Origin: Mesobacterium_A sp034670065
GTDB lineage: Bacteria; Pseudomonadota; Alphaproteobacteria; Rhodobacterales; Rhodobacteraceae
Reading direction: 5' to 3'
Length of the DNA stretch: 64,000 nt
Assembly (NCBI GenBank): GCA_034670065.1
Contig: JAXMOG010000003.1
Coordinates: 62,001 to 126,000 of the forward strand
Shown here: in pieces, positions 8,453-17,641 of the stretch
Position numbering within the stretch: the first letter of the stretch is position 1
Layout: each line of letters begins with the position of its first letter
Notes under the pieces: generated by a model
What the model saw: only the letters and a program-made list of their open reading frames with translations
Told to the model about the DNA's origin: nothing
Databases searched by the model: none
Program-made: the position numbers and the translations under genes

Positions 8453-9025
8453 ATGCGAACTTACGCCAAAACACTTCTATTGGGCGCGGCTTTGGCCCTG
8501 TCCGGTGGCGCAGCAAGCGCTGTATCCACAACAATTGTACCGTTTAATGTGCAAATCACATCGAACTACGATGTCACCAGCGGCAGCTTTCTATCGTCGT
8601 CGTCCCTGCTGGGTGTCACCGGCAGCGGCTACTATGATTGGACCGCGGGCTCAACCCCAGGTGACGGTCAGTTCTCTCTGTCTGTTGATTTTGCCAGCGG
8701 CACAGAAACATTCCAGCCATCCGACAGTGAAGGCACAGACGTTCAGGTTAACGCTCAGAACGACTTGGCCGCAGTTAAGATGACCGTTCTGGACGACAAG
8801 TCCTCGACCCCGACGTTCGATGACATCATCGCAGCGACCGGCGTTTCCGGCTTCTTTGTAACCGGTCTGGTTCCAGAAGTTGGCAGCACGCCAGCCATCC
8901 TGCAGTTGCAAGTCAACACCACCTCGCCCGCAGCTGTGCCGCTTCCGGCCACCGCGGGCCTGTCCCTTGCTGCACTGGCTCTGATGGGCGGCTTTGCCGC
9001 GCGTCGCCGCCGCAAGGTTGCGTAA
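8453..9025 (+). CDS. VPLPA-CTERM sorting-domain secreted protein
   Basis: 190 residues. Seen: a signal peptide (MRTYAKTLLLGAALALSGG then AASA) and a Ser/Thr/Gly-rich body without cysteine. The C-terminal tripartite signal has VPLPAT, a hydrophobic helix and RRRRK at the very end. This is the VPLPA variant of PEP-CTERM tails, which a membrane exosortase is thought to cleave during export of surface or matrix proteins. The ATG at 8453 is preferred over an in-frame ATG at 8402 because it starts the signal peptide and has GGGAG upstream. No exosortase gene is in the window. The function of the body is unknown. Confidence 0.88.
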   Translation: MRTYAKTLLLGAALALSGGAASAVSTTIVPFNVQITSNYDVTSGSFLSSSSLLGVTGSGYYDWTAGSTPGDGQFSLSVDFASGTETFQPSDSEGTDVQVNAQNDLAAVKMTVLDDKSSTPTFDDIIAATGVSGFFVTGLVPEVGSTPAILQLQVNTTSPAAVPLPATAGLSLAALALMGGFAARRRRKVA

Positions 9026-9051
9026 GCATTAATTCGCCAGAGTTTCGACAG

Positions 9052-9080
9052 ACGGCGGGGGCTTCCCCCGCCGTTTTTTT
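9052..9080 (+). terminator. Intrinsic terminator of the VPLPA-CTERM gene
   Basis: Ten-base-pair stem ACGGCGGGGG / CCCCCGCCGT with a three-base loop and a run of seven T residues. Confidence 0.93.
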
Positions 9081-9111
9081 GCGCCCGGAACATGCGGAAC
9101 GCACACCAATG

Positions 9112-9143
9112 AAAAAGGGCTGCCCTATCAGGACAGCCCTTTT
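9112..9143 (-). terminator. Terminator downstream of yebC
   Basis: Inverted repeat AAAAGGGCTG / CAGCCCTTTT around an 11-base loop. Read on the minus strand the stem is followed by a T-run, matching the end of yebC at 9167. It could also work on the plus strand. Confidence 0.88.
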
Positions 9144-9166
9144 CGTATCTCTGGTCGATGGCGGGC

Positions 9167-9907
9167 TTACAGCTGCGCCATAACCTCGTCAGATGCTTCA
9201 AAGTTGGTGGTGACGCGCTGAACGTCATCATCGTCTTCCAGCGCTTCAACCAGCTTCATCAGGCTTTGCAAGGAGGACAGGTCCAACTCGGTTGTCGTGG
9301 TTGGACGCCAGATCAGTTTGGTCGATTCTGACTCGCCCAGCTCCCCTTCCAGCGCGGTGGAGACTTCGTTCAGATCAGTGTCAGCACAATAGATGACATG
9401 CCCATCTTCCGAGCTTTCCACATCCTCTGCACCGGACTCAATCGCCGCCAGCATGACAGAATCTGCATCACCTGCATCTGCCGGGTAAACAATCTCGCCC
9501 ACCCGGTCGAACATAAAGCCAACAGACCCGGTTTCACCCAGATTACCGCCGCTTTTCGCAAAGGTGGATCGCACGCTTGACGCTGTGCGGTTGCGGTTGT
9601 CGGTCATTGCCTCGACGATCACTGCCACACCGCTTGGGCCATAGCCCTCATACCGGATTTCCTCGTAATCCTCGCCGTCACCGCCGGTTGCCTTCTTGAT
9701 GGCCCGTTCGATGTTATCCTTTGGCATGGATTGCGACTTGGCTTCCTTCACAGCAAGCCGCAAACGCGGGTTCTTTTCCGGGTCAGGATCGCCCATCTTC
9801 GCGGCGACCGTGATTTCTTTTGAAAGCTTAGAAAACAGCTTGGCGCGCAAAGTGTCCTGACGGCCTTTGCGGTGCTGAATATTGGCCCATTTGGAATGCC
9901 CTGCCAT
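9167..9907 (-). CDS. yebC: YebC/PmpR family protein
   Basis: 246 residues. Members of this family are DNA-binding regulators in some bacteria and translation factors that relieve ribosome stalling at proline stretches in others; which applies here cannot be seen. The N-terminus AGHSKWANIQHRKGRQD is the family signature, followed by EITVAAKMGDPDPEKNPRLR and the acidic C-terminal domains. The start is set at 9907 by this signature; the frame is open upstream to 10003 without conservation. It is transcribed away from the glutamine amidotransferase at 10030. Confidence 0.96.
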   Translation of the reverse strand: MAGHSKWANIQHRKGRQDTLRAKLFSKLSKEITVAAKMGDPDPEKNPRLRLAVKEAKSQSMPKDNIERAIKKATGGDGEDYEEIRYEGYGPSGVAVIVEAMTDNRNRTASSVRSTFAKSGGNLGETGSVGFMFDRVGEIVYPADAGDADSVMLAAIESGAEDVESSEDGHVIYCADTDLNEVSTALEGELGESESTKLIWRPTTTTELDLSSLQSLMKLVEALEDDDDVQRVTTNFEASDEVMAQL

Positions 9908-10029
9908 GGTGTTCCCTTCCTGCAATGTTCGTGGTTGCCGGTCTCTATAAGGCAGGGGCAATTCCAAGAGCAAGCCTTGCGGCACAAACGCCCCTTCAAA
10001 CACGGGTCTAGATTGATTATTCCACGTCT

Positions 10030-10755
10030 ATGAAACCTTTCCTGATCCTGCAATTGCGCCCCGAGGCTGAAGCTTCTGACGATGAGTACAGCGCATTTCT
10101 GCGCAAAGGGGGGCTGGAGGCCAGCCAAACCCATCGTATCCGTCTGGAACAGGAAGATTTGCCGCCAGACCTGTCTTTGCAGAACTATTCCGGTGTGATT
10201 GTCGGCGGCGGACCGGGGTGTGTCAGCGATGCGCCCGAGGACAAAGACAAGACCGAAGCACGTATCGAAGCGGCAATCCTGTCATTGATGCCCCAGATCA
10301 CGGCGCAAGACATTCCATTCATGGGCTGCTGCTATGGCATCGGAATTCTGGGCCACCATCTGGGCGCCGATGTTTCCAAGGCCGCCTATGGTGAGCCTGT
10401 GGGCGCCGTGACCTGCACCAAACAGGCAGATGATCCATTGCTGGATGGCTTGCCGGATCAGTTTGATGCCTTTGTTGGCCACAAGGAAGCTGTGCAGCAC
10501 CTGCCGGCAGGCAGCGTGCATCTGCTGTCGTCAGACAGTTGCCCGTTTCAGATGATCCGTCACGGGCAGAACGTATACGCCACGCAGTTCCACCCCGAAG
10601 CCGATGCAGACGGGTTTGAAACCCGAATTCGTATCTACAAAGACAAGGGCTATTTCCGCCCCGAGGATGCTGACGATCTGATCGCCATGTGCCGCGCCAG
10701 CGACGTGCGCTGGCCAGAGCAGATTTTACGTAATTTCGTACGGCGCTACGGCTGA
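10030..10755 (+). CDS. Class I glutamine amidotransferase domain protein
   Basis: 241 residues, a stand-alone GMP-synthase-like amidotransferase fold. Nucleophile C101 sits in GCCYG, and H188 and E190 lie in QFHPE, so the catalytic triad is intact. Stand-alone members can hydrolyse gamma-glutamyl compounds or feed ammonia to a partner; no partner synthetase is adjacent, so the substrate is unknown. The gene stands alone, convergent with the transporter gene, with only a few bases between their stops. Confidence 0.88.
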   Translation: MKPFLILQLRPEAEASDDEYSAFLRKGGLEASQTHRIRLEQEDLPPDLSLQNYSGVIVGGGPGCVSDAPEDKDKTEARIEAAILSLMPQITAQDIPFMGCCYGIGILGHHLGADVSKAAYGEPVGAVTCTKQADDPLLDGLPDQFDAFVGHKEAVQHLPAGSVHLLSSDSCPFQMIRHGQNVYATQFHPEADADGFETRIRIYKDKGYFRPEDADDLIAMCRASDVRWPEQILRNFVRRYG

Positions 10756-10759
10756 GCGG

Positions 10760-12538
10760 TCACAGCGGCCAAAACAGCGGGATCAGGGCAGAGGCCACCA
10801 GCCCAACGCTGAGGTTCAACGGAATGCCCACGCGCAGGAAATCAGAGAAACGATAGCCGCCCGGACCATACACCAGCGTATTGGTCTGATACCCAATCGG
10901 CGTTGCAAAGCTGCAGGACGCAGCGATCATCACAGCCACCACCAACGGACGCGCATCAATCCCAGTGGCCTGTGCCAGACCAATGGCAATGGGCGTCACG
11001 ACCACCGCAACTGCGTTGTTGGACACAAGCTCTGTCAGGACCGAAGTCAGCAGATAAATCGCCCAGATGATCACAAAGGGCGGCAAATCCGATAGCAACG
11101 GCGCGGCCGTCTCGACGATCATGGACACCGCGCCAGAGGCTTGCATCGCCGCGCCAATCGACAGCATCGCAAAGATCAATGACAGCAGCCGACCATCAAC
11201 AAACGAAAATGCCTCATCCGCATCAATACAGCGGGTCAACAGCACAACAGCCACGGCAATAATCGACAGCGCTAGAATGGGCGCAACGCCAAATGCCGCC
11301 AGCCCAACAATCCCGATCAGCGCGCCAATCGCTATCGGGGCCTTGTCACGCCGGTACGCGCGGCCAGAGGGCGTGCTGACATCGACCATCTCCATTTCGG
11401 CGGCCAAACGCTGGATATCGCCCGGAGCCCCCTCTAACAGCAGTGTATCGCCCACACGCACCACCAGCTCATCCAGCTGACGGCCAATATTCTGGTTTCT
11501 TCTGTGAACAGCCAAGGGATAGACACCGAACCGCCGCCGCAACCGCAATGACCCCAGTGACCGGCCAACCATCTTGCAACCAGGGGTGATCAGCACTTCG
11601 ACAGTGGTGGTTTCCACCGCGCCAACCTGATCCAATCGTTTCAGCGATTTGTTGCGCTGCAGGCTGAGCAACTCGGTCATCTTCGTGCGTAAAACCACAC
11701 GATCCCCCACATGCAGCTGCACGTTCTTCAGGTCGCGCCGCAGAGATTGATCACCTCGGATCACGTCGATCAGGCGCACGCCTTCGCGCTTGAACAATTG
11801 AACCCCCAGAACATCACGACCAACAAGGTTGGATTCCGGGGGAATAACCGCTTCGGTAAAGAACTTCATCTTTGACCGGTCAGACAGCATGGTGGCCAGA
11901 CTGTCACGTTCCGGCAGCAGGCGGCGACCGAAGACCAGAATATAGATCATCCCCCAAGCCACCACGAACAACGCCAAAGGCGTGACCTCGAAAATGGAAA
12001 ACGGCTCCATTCCGTTGGACCGGGCCACCCCATCGACCAGCAGGTTTGTGGAGGTGCCGATCAAGGTCAACGTTCCGCCCAGAATGGCAGCATAGCTAAG
12101 CGGAATCAGCAACTTAGACGCGGCGATATCCAAGCTTCGGGCCAATTGCACAAACACCGGGATCATCACAACAACCACCGGAGTGTTTGACATGATCGCC
12201 GACGCCACCATGACAAAGATCAGCAGCATCAGAATGGCCAGCCTGGGCCGCTTCTGGGCGCGTTTGTCAGCCATCGAGGTAAACACATCCAGCGCGCCGG
12301 TGCGCACCAAGGCCCCCATGACAATGAACATGGCCGCAATGGTCCAGGGTGCCGGGTTGGACAACACAGCAAGCGCTGCGTCATAGGGCAAGACACCGGT
12401 CGCAATCAGGAAAGCGGAACCGCCAATGGCCACCACTTCTGTCGGGTAAACCTCGCGCAGGAAAAGAACGAACATCGCGGCGACCGTTGCGAGCGCCAGG
12501 AAGGCTTGGCCGGTCTGGCCCAATTCGATCAGCTGCAT
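10760..12538 (-). CDS. SLC13-type permease with two central TrkA-C (RCK_C) domains
   Basis: About 592 residues. Hydrophobic helices occupy residues 1-210 and 400-592. The soluble middle (about 215-395) holds two RCK_C-like units, seen as GDRVVLRTK and later GDTLLLEGA. Helical motifs such as SNTPVVVVMIPVF, IGTSTNLLVDG and the C-terminal SNNAVAVVVTPIAIG repeat the pattern of the ion-transporter superfamily. Probable role: sodium-coupled uptake of an anion such as sulfate or a dicarboxylate; the substrate is not determinable. A GTG at 12556 is an alternative start; the ATG at 12538 with GAAAG upstream is preferred. Confidence 0.9.
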   Translation of the reverse strand: MQLIELGQTGQAFLALATVAAMFVLFLREVYPTEVVAIGGSAFLIATGVLPYDAALAVLSNPAPWTIAAMFIVMGALVRTGALDVFTSMADKRAQKRPRLAILMLLIFVMVASAIMSNTPVVVVMIPVFVQLARSLDIAASKLLIPLSYAAILGGTLTLIGTSTNLLVDGVARSNGMEPFSIFEVTPLALFVVAWGMIYILVFGRRLLPERDSLATMLSDRSKMKFFTEAVIPPESNLVGRDVLGVQLFKREGVRLIDVIRGDQSLRRDLKNVQLHVGDRVVLRTKMTELLSLQRNKSLKRLDQVGAVETTTVEVLITPGCKMVGRSLGSLRLRRRFGVYPLAVHRRNQNIGRQLDELVVRVGDTLLLEGAPGDIQRLAAEMEMVDVSTPSGRAYRRDKAPIAIGALIGIVGLAAFGVAPILALSIIAVAVVLLTRCIDADEAFSFVDGRLLSLIFAMLSIGAAMQASGAVSMIVETAAPLLSDLPPFVIIWAIYLLTSVLTELVSNNAVAVVVTPIAIGLAQATGIDARPLVVAVMIAASCSFATPIGYQTNTLVYGPGGYRFSDFLRVGIPLNLSVGLVASALIPLFWPL

Positions 12539-12720
12539 GGCGTCTTTCGTCTGCACAAGTCAGGAAGCATTTTGGCGAAGGTTCCAAGCGGACGCAAGCG
12601 CCCCGCGTTCAGCGTGTAGGAAAAAAAGAGCTAATAATTCGGACCGGTTACACCGGCTCAATGCAAAATGCGCCTGTTTGCAGTGGCGCGCAATGGTTTT
12701 CACACGCCAAGGTCAGCCGC

Positions 12721-13536
12721 TTACTGTGGACCAGAGGACTGAAGCCGCCCCCCATGACGCACCATGGTGATCGCGGTTGCCTTGCCTGTTCGGTCATCCG
12801 TTTCAACCAGAACACCTGACAGGGTGGCCTCTTCCCCGGCGGGAACAAACCGCGACTTGGCCATGCCGGTCACGAAACGGCGCATGGGTTCTGCCTTTTC
12901 CATGCCAATGACGGAATTGTAGTCGCCGCACATCCCCGCATCAGACAGATAGCCTGTGCCACCCGGCAAGATTTGTGCGTCGCTTGTCGGCACATGGGTA
13001 TGCGTGCCCACCACCAAGCTGGCGCGCCCATCGCAGAAATGCCCCATGCCCATTTTTTCAGACGTGGCTTCGCAATGCATATCCACCAGGATCATTTGCG
13101 CCTGCCCCCCCAACGGGTGTTTACGCAACACCGCATCCATATGGGAAAACGGATCATCAAAGGCCCGTTTCATAAAGACATTGCCCAGAACCTGCGTCAC
13201 CAAAACCTTGCGTCCACGCGCATCGGTGAACAGTCCGGCCCCGCGCCCCGGTGCGCCCTTGGCAAAGTTCAACGGGCGGATGATACGCGGTTCGGTATCG
13301 ATATATGACAGCATGTCTTTTTGATCGAAAGCGTGATCACCCAGGGTCAGAACATCTGCCCCAGCCGCCAGCAAGAGCTTGGCGTGATCCGCCGTCAGCC
13401 CGGCCCCATTGGACGCGTTTTCGCCGTTCACCACGACAAAATCGAGTTTCCAGTCTTGGCGCAGTTGCGGCAACCGGGTTGAAATCCCGGTTCGGCCCGC
13501 CCGGCCCATTACATCGCCTAAGAAAAGTGTTCGCAT
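12721..13536 (-). CDS. YmdB-like metallophosphoesterase (TIGR00282 family)
   Basis: 271 residues. Metal-site motifs are LGDVMGRAGR with D8, VNGENASNG with E39/N40, TLGDHAFD, VDMHCEATSEK and GTHTHVPT. YmdB-type enzymes hydrolyse 2',3'-cyclic nucleotides and influence global gene expression in Bacillus; the role in Rhodobacterales is not established. The start is the ATG at 13536; no clear ribosome-binding site is visible. It lies downstream of mgtE and the cyclo-ligase on the same strand but is separated from them by a hairpin-rich spacer. Confidence 0.92.
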   Translation of the reverse strand: MRTLFLGDVMGRAGRTGISTRLPQLRQDWKLDFVVVNGENASNGAGLTADHAKLLLAAGADVLTLGDHAFDQKDMLSYIDTEPRIIRPLNFAKGAPGRGAGLFTDARGRKVLVTQVLGNVFMKRAFDDPFSHMDAVLRKHPLGGQAQMILVDMHCEATSEKMGMGHFCDGRASLVVGTHTHVPTSDAQILPGGTGYLSDAGMCGDYNSVIGMEKAEPMRRFVTGMAKSRFVPAGEEATLSGVLVETDDRTGKATAITMVRHGGRLQSSGPQ

Positions 13537-13699
13537 AGACAAGGGGGTAAGCCGAAACGCGGCGCTTGAAAAGTCGGTTTTTCGGCTCGGTGCAGTTTAC
13601 AGGGATCGGATGGGGCGTACTGGATGATCTGACAGTCCGCCGCCCTGCGGACGGCGGGCAGGATCAGCCAGCCAAGGCCTGCGGCATTGGCGGGCGGTT

Positions 13700-13761
13700 G
13701 GGGGCGCCGCCCCCACAGCCACCTTTGGTGGCCTCCCCCGAGGTATTTCTGAACAGAAGAA
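13700..13761. repeat. Tandem hairpins with a CCCCCGAGGTATTT motif
   Basis: Two adjacent perfect hairpins, GGGGGC-gcc-GCCCCC (13700-13714) and GCCACC-ttt-GGTGGC (13718-13732), are followed by CCCCCGAGGTATTTCTGAAC. Elements of this form recur in Rhodobacterales intergenic spaces and probably act as transcription or mRNA 3'-end signals. Only this copy was noticed here. Confidence 0.6.
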
Positions 13762-13774
13762 ACGGGCCCGTCGC

Positions 13775-14338
13775 CTAGGCCTGATTGAGGCTGAAAACCT
13801 CTTTATCGGTGACGATCAGGTCCAAAGGTTGATCGGTTGGGTCCAGCGGCAGGTCTGCCATTTGCTGGGCACTGTAGGCAAAGCCGATCGCCAGGGCTGC
13901 GCCTTTGGCCCGCAGCGCATCCAATGTGCGGTCGTAAAACCCACCGCCATATCCCAGGCGCGCGCCAGCGAGCGTAAAGGCCAAGAGGGGGACAATCAGT
14001 ATCTCAGGAACGATAAAGGTCAGGGTTTCGGGGATCTTTGCGCCATATGGACCCTCGATCATCGGCATATCGGGTTCCCAGGCAGCAAAGCGCAACGGCT
14101 GACCTGCGCCCACGATCACCGGCACGCATACAGGGCCATGTGCCGCCGCCTCTGCCATGGCGGGAGTTGGGTCAATTTCGGTTCTGATGGGCATATAGCC
14201 CGCCAAGGGGACGCCGCGAAACCCCGCCAACACAGCAGACAGATGCCCGGCAGCCGCGCCGGTATCCTGCGCATGGGCCGCTTTGCGCCGAGCAAAAGCC
14301 GCTTTGCGGGCGGCGGTTTTTTGCGCGGCGATGCTCAT
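13775..14338 (-). CDS. 5-formyltetrahydrofolate cyclo-ligase
   Basis: 187 residues. Converts 5-formyl-THF to 5,10-methenyl-THF with ATP, recycling a dead-end folate. The family motif LGYGGGFYDRTL, the preceding PLLAFTLAGARLG segment and the basic N-terminus KTAARKAAFARRKAAH are typical. The ATG at 14338 overlaps the mgtE stop by four bases, so translation is coupled to the transporter. The same frame is open far upstream through mgtE but that part is a shadow. Confidence 0.94.
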   Translation of the reverse strand: MSIAAQKTAARKAAFARRKAAHAQDTGAAAGHLSAVLAGFRGVPLAGYMPIRTEIDPTPAMAEAAAHGPVCVPVIVGAGQPLRFAAWEPDMPMIEGPYGAKIPETLTFIVPEILIVPLLAFTLAGARLGYGGGFYDRTLDALRAKGAALAIGFAYSAQQMADLPLDPTDQPLDLIVTDKEVFSLNQA

Positions 14339-15729
14339 AACAAAACCAAGACCGCCAGACCAAGAAAGGCAAAGAAACCAACCACATCCGTGACTGTGGT
14401 GACAAAAGCGCCAGAGGCAAGGGCCGGATCCACCTTGAGCTTTTCCAGGATCACGGGCACGGCAATACCCGCCAAGCCCGCCACCACCAGGTTGATCACC
14501 ATCGCCGCTGCGATAACCCCGCCAAGGGCCGCGCTGCCGAACCATATCAGCCCGACGACCCCCATGATCACCGCAAAGGCCAGCCCATTGACCAGACCCA
14601 CGGCCACTTCCCGCCGGATCACGCGCCAGACGTTGGAGCCGGTCAAATCTTTGGTGGCCAATGCCCGCACAGCCACGGTCAGCGCCTGAGTGCCAGCATT
14701 TCCACCCATGGACGCCACGATGGGCATCAAAACCGCCAGGGCCACCACCTTGGTGATCGCGTCTTCGAACTGCGCGATCACAATACTGGCCAGAACGGAG
14801 GTGACGAGGTTGACCGCCAGCCACGGAAAACGTTGCCGCGTTGTTTCCAACACGCTGTCAGACAGGCGGCTTTCATCGCCGACACCGGCAAGACGCAGGA
14901 TGTCTTCTTCGTGCTCCTCATCCAGCACGGCCATGGCGTCATCAATGGTGATCATGCCGACAAGGCGTTCATTCTCATCCACCACCGGGGCCGAGATCAG
15001 GTGATACTGGTTGAACGCATAGGCAACATCGCCCTCATCCTGGGAAACCGGAATGATATGGAAGGCGTCTTCAAGGATGGAGCGCAACAAGACTTCGCGG
15101 CGCGAGGCCATAAGCTTGCCCAGCGTGATATTGCCAACCGGGCGCAATCGCGGGTCGACCAGCACGATGTGGTAAAATTGTTCTGGCAAATCTTCGGACG
15201 CGCGCAGAAAATCAATGGCTTCACCGACATTCCAATGTTCGGGCGCCATCACCACTTCGCGCTGCATCAGACGACCGGCGGAATATTCCGGATAGGTCAG
15301 CGATTGTTCAACAGCGACCCGGTCGCTGTCTTCCAGAACATCAAGAATTGCGGCTTGTTGATGCTCTTCAAGATCTTCGATCAGATCGACAACATCGTCG
15401 CTGTCCAGCTCGCGCACAGCATCGGCCAAGACTTCTGGCTTGAGGAGGCCAATCACCTCTTCCCGGATAACGTCATCCAGCTCCGACAGAATTTCGCCGT
15501 CAAATTCCTTGTCGTATAGGCGGATCAGGCGCATCCGGTCGAATGCATTGATCTGTTCCAGAAGGTCGGCGATGTCGGCGCCGTGCAACGGCTCCATCAG
15601 CGCGATCAACTGGTCGCGGTCGCCTATATCAACGGCATAAAGAATTGCCGCCACATCGCGCTTGTTCAGCGCGTAATCCGTCGATACGTCTTCGCTTTCG
15701 CGCGCAATCGTGTCGGGATTATCGGTCAT
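14335..15729 (-). CDS. mgtE: Magnesium transporter MgtE
   Basis: 464 residues. Layout: N-terminal helical MgtE_N domain with ALMEPLHGADIADLLEQ, two CBS domains around residues 150-270 (SAPVVDENERLVGMITIDDAM), then a C-terminal block of five membrane helices with the pore signature PIVASMGGNAGTQALTVAVR. The family forms a homodimeric Mg2+ channel gated by Mg2+ binding to the cytosolic domains. It is the first gene of a two-gene unit with the cyclo-ligase and divergent from guaD. No M-box-like leader was recognised in the 128-base spacer. Confidence 0.96.
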   Translation of the reverse strand: MTDNPDTIARESEDVSTDYALNKRDVAAILYAVDIGDRDQLIALMEPLHGADIADLLEQINAFDRMRLIRLYDKEFDGEILSELDDVIREEVIGLLKPEVLADAVRELDSDDVVDLIEDLEEHQQAAILDVLEDSDRVAVEQSLTYPEYSAGRLMQREVVMAPEHWNVGEAIDFLRASEDLPEQFYHIVLVDPRLRPVGNITLGKLMASRREVLLRSILEDAFHIIPVSQDEGDVAYAFNQYHLISAPVVDENERLVGMITIDDAMAVLDEEHEEDILRLAGVGDESRLSDSVLETTRQRFPWLAVNLVTSVLASIVIAQFEDAITKVVALAVLMPIVASMGGNAGTQALTVAVRALATKDLTGSNVWRVIRREVAVGLVNGLAFAVIMGVVGLIWFGSAALGGVIAAAMVINLVVAGLAGIAVPVILEKLKVDPALASGAFVTTVTDVVGFFAFLGLAVLVLL

Positions 15730-15857
15730 GCCGCTGCCCCTGTCTTTTCTGCCTCAAGTTCAATCTAAGCCAAGCAAACTGAAAGCAACAGAGACCTTCG
15801 GCAATTTACCTTTGCGTGGCGCTCTTCTAGGCTGCTTAAATCCCAGATGGAGCTGTC

Positions 15858-17147
15858 ATGACCACTTTGATTTACGGGCAGGTGCTGCAATTTGATGCCT
15901 CTCCCTTTGAAATGCCCGCCGAAACCGCCGCGCGTGTTGAAACCGCAGGCGCTGTTGCGATCGAAGATGGCGTTATTCTGGAAGCCGGGCAAGCCGATGC
16001 GATGCGCTATCGCTATCCGCAAGCCGACACGGTTGATATGGGGCAGGCGCTGATATTACCGGGGTTTATCGACGCGCATGTGCATTACCCCCAGACCGGG
16101 ATCATTGCCAGTTGGGGCAAGCGGCTGATCGACTGGCTGAACAGCTATACGTTCCCCGAAGAAATGCGCTTTGGAGATGCCGATTATGCGGCGATGATCG
16201 CGGCGCGGTATCTTGACCTGACGGCGGAACACGGCACAACAACCGTCTGTTCCTATTGCACAATCCACCCGGAAAGCGTGGACGCTTTCTTTAACGAGGC
16301 CCAAGTGCGGGGGCAGCGGGTTTTGGCAGGCAAGACCTGTATGGACCGCAACGCACCCGAAGGGCTGCGCGACACACCGCAAAGCGCCTATGACCACTCA
16401 AAAGCGCTGCTGGAACGTTGGCATGGTGTTGACCGGCTGTCTTACGTTGTGACGCCGCGGTTTTCGCCAACCTCGACTTCGGAACAGTTGCACGCACTGG
16501 GCGCTTTGTGGGCAGAGCACCCAGACGTCCTGATGCAAACGCACCTGTCCGAGCAGACCGATGAAATCGCCTGGGTCAAAAGCCTGTATCCCGAAGCGCG
16601 CGATTATCTGGACACCTACGAAGCGCACGGGCTGTTGGGCCCCGGAGGCTTATACGGCCATGCCATTCATCTGGAACCGCGTGAACGTGACCGCCTGAAA
16701 GAGATGGACGCCGCGCTGGTGCACTGCCCAACCTCCAACACGTTTATCGGGTCGGGCCTGTTTGACATGGCCGGATTGATGGCCGAGGGGCAACGGATTG
16801 GTCTGGCCACAGACACCGGCGGCGGATCTTCGTTTTCGATGCTGCGCACCATGGCCGCAGCTTATGAGATTGCGCAGTTGCGTGGCACCCCGCTTCACGC
16901 GGCGCAATTGCTGTGGCTGGCGACCGAAGGGTCTGCCCGCGCCCTACGCATCGACTCTCAGGTTGGGCGCATCGCACCGGGCATGGAGGCTGACCTGATC
17001 GCGCTGGACCTTTCGGCAACTCCGGGCATCGCACAGCGATCCAGTCGCGCAGCAAATATTTGGGAAGCCATCTTCCCCACTATCATGATGGGCGATGACA
17101 GATCGATTTCTGCGGTTTGGATCGGGGGCCGTAAGGTGAAAGGCTAA
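15858..17147 (+). CDS. guaD: Guanine deaminase
   Basis: 429 residues. Deaminates guanine to xanthine in purine salvage and catabolism. Metal ligands and active-site motifs of the amidohydrolase fold are seen: FIDAHVHYPQTG with the conserved SWGKRLIDWLN following, QTHLSEQTDE, GHAIHL, and ATDTGGGSSFSML. The ending IWIGGRKVKG-like segment (AVWIGGRKVKG) is usual. It is transcribed divergently from mgtE and convergently with the CAP protein gene. A second purine deaminase lies 0.5 kb downstream on the other strand. Confidence 0.95.
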   Translation: MTTLIYGQVLQFDASPFEMPAETAARVETAGAVAIEDGVILEAGQADAMRYRYPQADTVDMGQALILPGFIDAHVHYPQTGIIASWGKRLIDWLNSYTFPEEMRFGDADYAAMIAARYLDLTAEHGTTTVCSYCTIHPESVDAFFNEAQVRGQRVLAGKTCMDRNAPEGLRDTPQSAYDHSKALLERWHGVDRLSYVVTPRFSPTSTSEQLHALGALWAEHPDVLMQTHLSEQTDEIAWVKSLYPEARDYLDTYEAHGLLGPGGLYGHAIHLEPRERDRLKEMDAALVHCPTSNTFIGSGLFDMAGLMAEGQRIGLATDTGGGSSFSMLRTMAAAYEIAQLRGTPLHAAQLLWLATEGSARALRIDSQVGRIAPGMEADLIALDLSATPGIAQRSSRAANIWEAIFPTIMMGDDRSISAVWIGGRKVKG

Positions 17148-17158
17148 AGGCTAAAGGT

Positions 17159-17611
17159 TCAGCAGCCTTCGCGCCCCAAAACCATCACCCACAAGTCACC
17201 GCTTTCGCTGGGCACACGCGCCAAACCAACTTGGTTCACCTTGCTTTTCAGCATGTTCTTACGATGGCCTTTGGAATTGTACCAATCCTTCATCACCTCT
17301 GGCAGAGAGGTCTGGCCCTTGGCCAAGTTTTCGGCCAGCGAACAGTAGCGATAGCCCTGACGCTTGGCTCGATCCGCCACGCGGCTGCCGTTTCGGCTTT
17401 TGTGGTCAAAGTAATTGTTGCGGGCCATGTCACGCCCGTGCGCCTCGGCCGCAGCTTGCAACTTCTGCGAAACGGCAACCCGCCCTAGGCCCTTCTGCGC
17501 CCGAAGATCGTTTAGCGCGTCTATCCCCCCCGGCACGGTTTCTGCGGCGATCGGGCCCGCGCAGATCAATGACGAAACAACAAGGGCGGATCGGATAGCA
17601 GAGCGGATCAT
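17159..17611 (-). CDS. Secreted CAP (SCP/PR1-like) domain protein
   Basis: 150 residues. A signal peptide (ending near residue 23, AAET) precedes a compact CAP domain: LNDLRAQKGLGRVAVSQKL, AAEAHGRDMARNNYFDH, SLAENLAKGQ and WYNSKGHRKNML. The His/Glu residues typical of the CAP cavity are present. Two cysteines (in RYCSLAEN and the C-terminal GREGC) could pair. Bacterial CAP proteins are exported and mostly of unknown function. It is 30 bases downstream of the 8-oxoguanine deaminase gene on the same strand. Confidence 0.9.
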   Translation of the reverse strand: MIRSAIRSALVVSSLICAGPIAAETVPGGIDALNDLRAQKGLGRVAVSQKLQAAAEAHGRDMARNNYFDHKSRNGSRVADRAKRQGYRYCSLAENLAKGQTSLPEVMKDWYNSKGHRKNMLKSKVNQVGLARVPSESGDLWVMVLGREGC

Positions 17612-17641
17612 GGGAAGTCTCCTGTGTGTTGCAGACGGTCC

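Noticed and set aside
13775..14824. A 349-residue version of the cyclo-ligase
   Set aside because: The first half is an off-frame reading of mgtE; the real start is the ATG at 14338 overlapping the mgtE stop.
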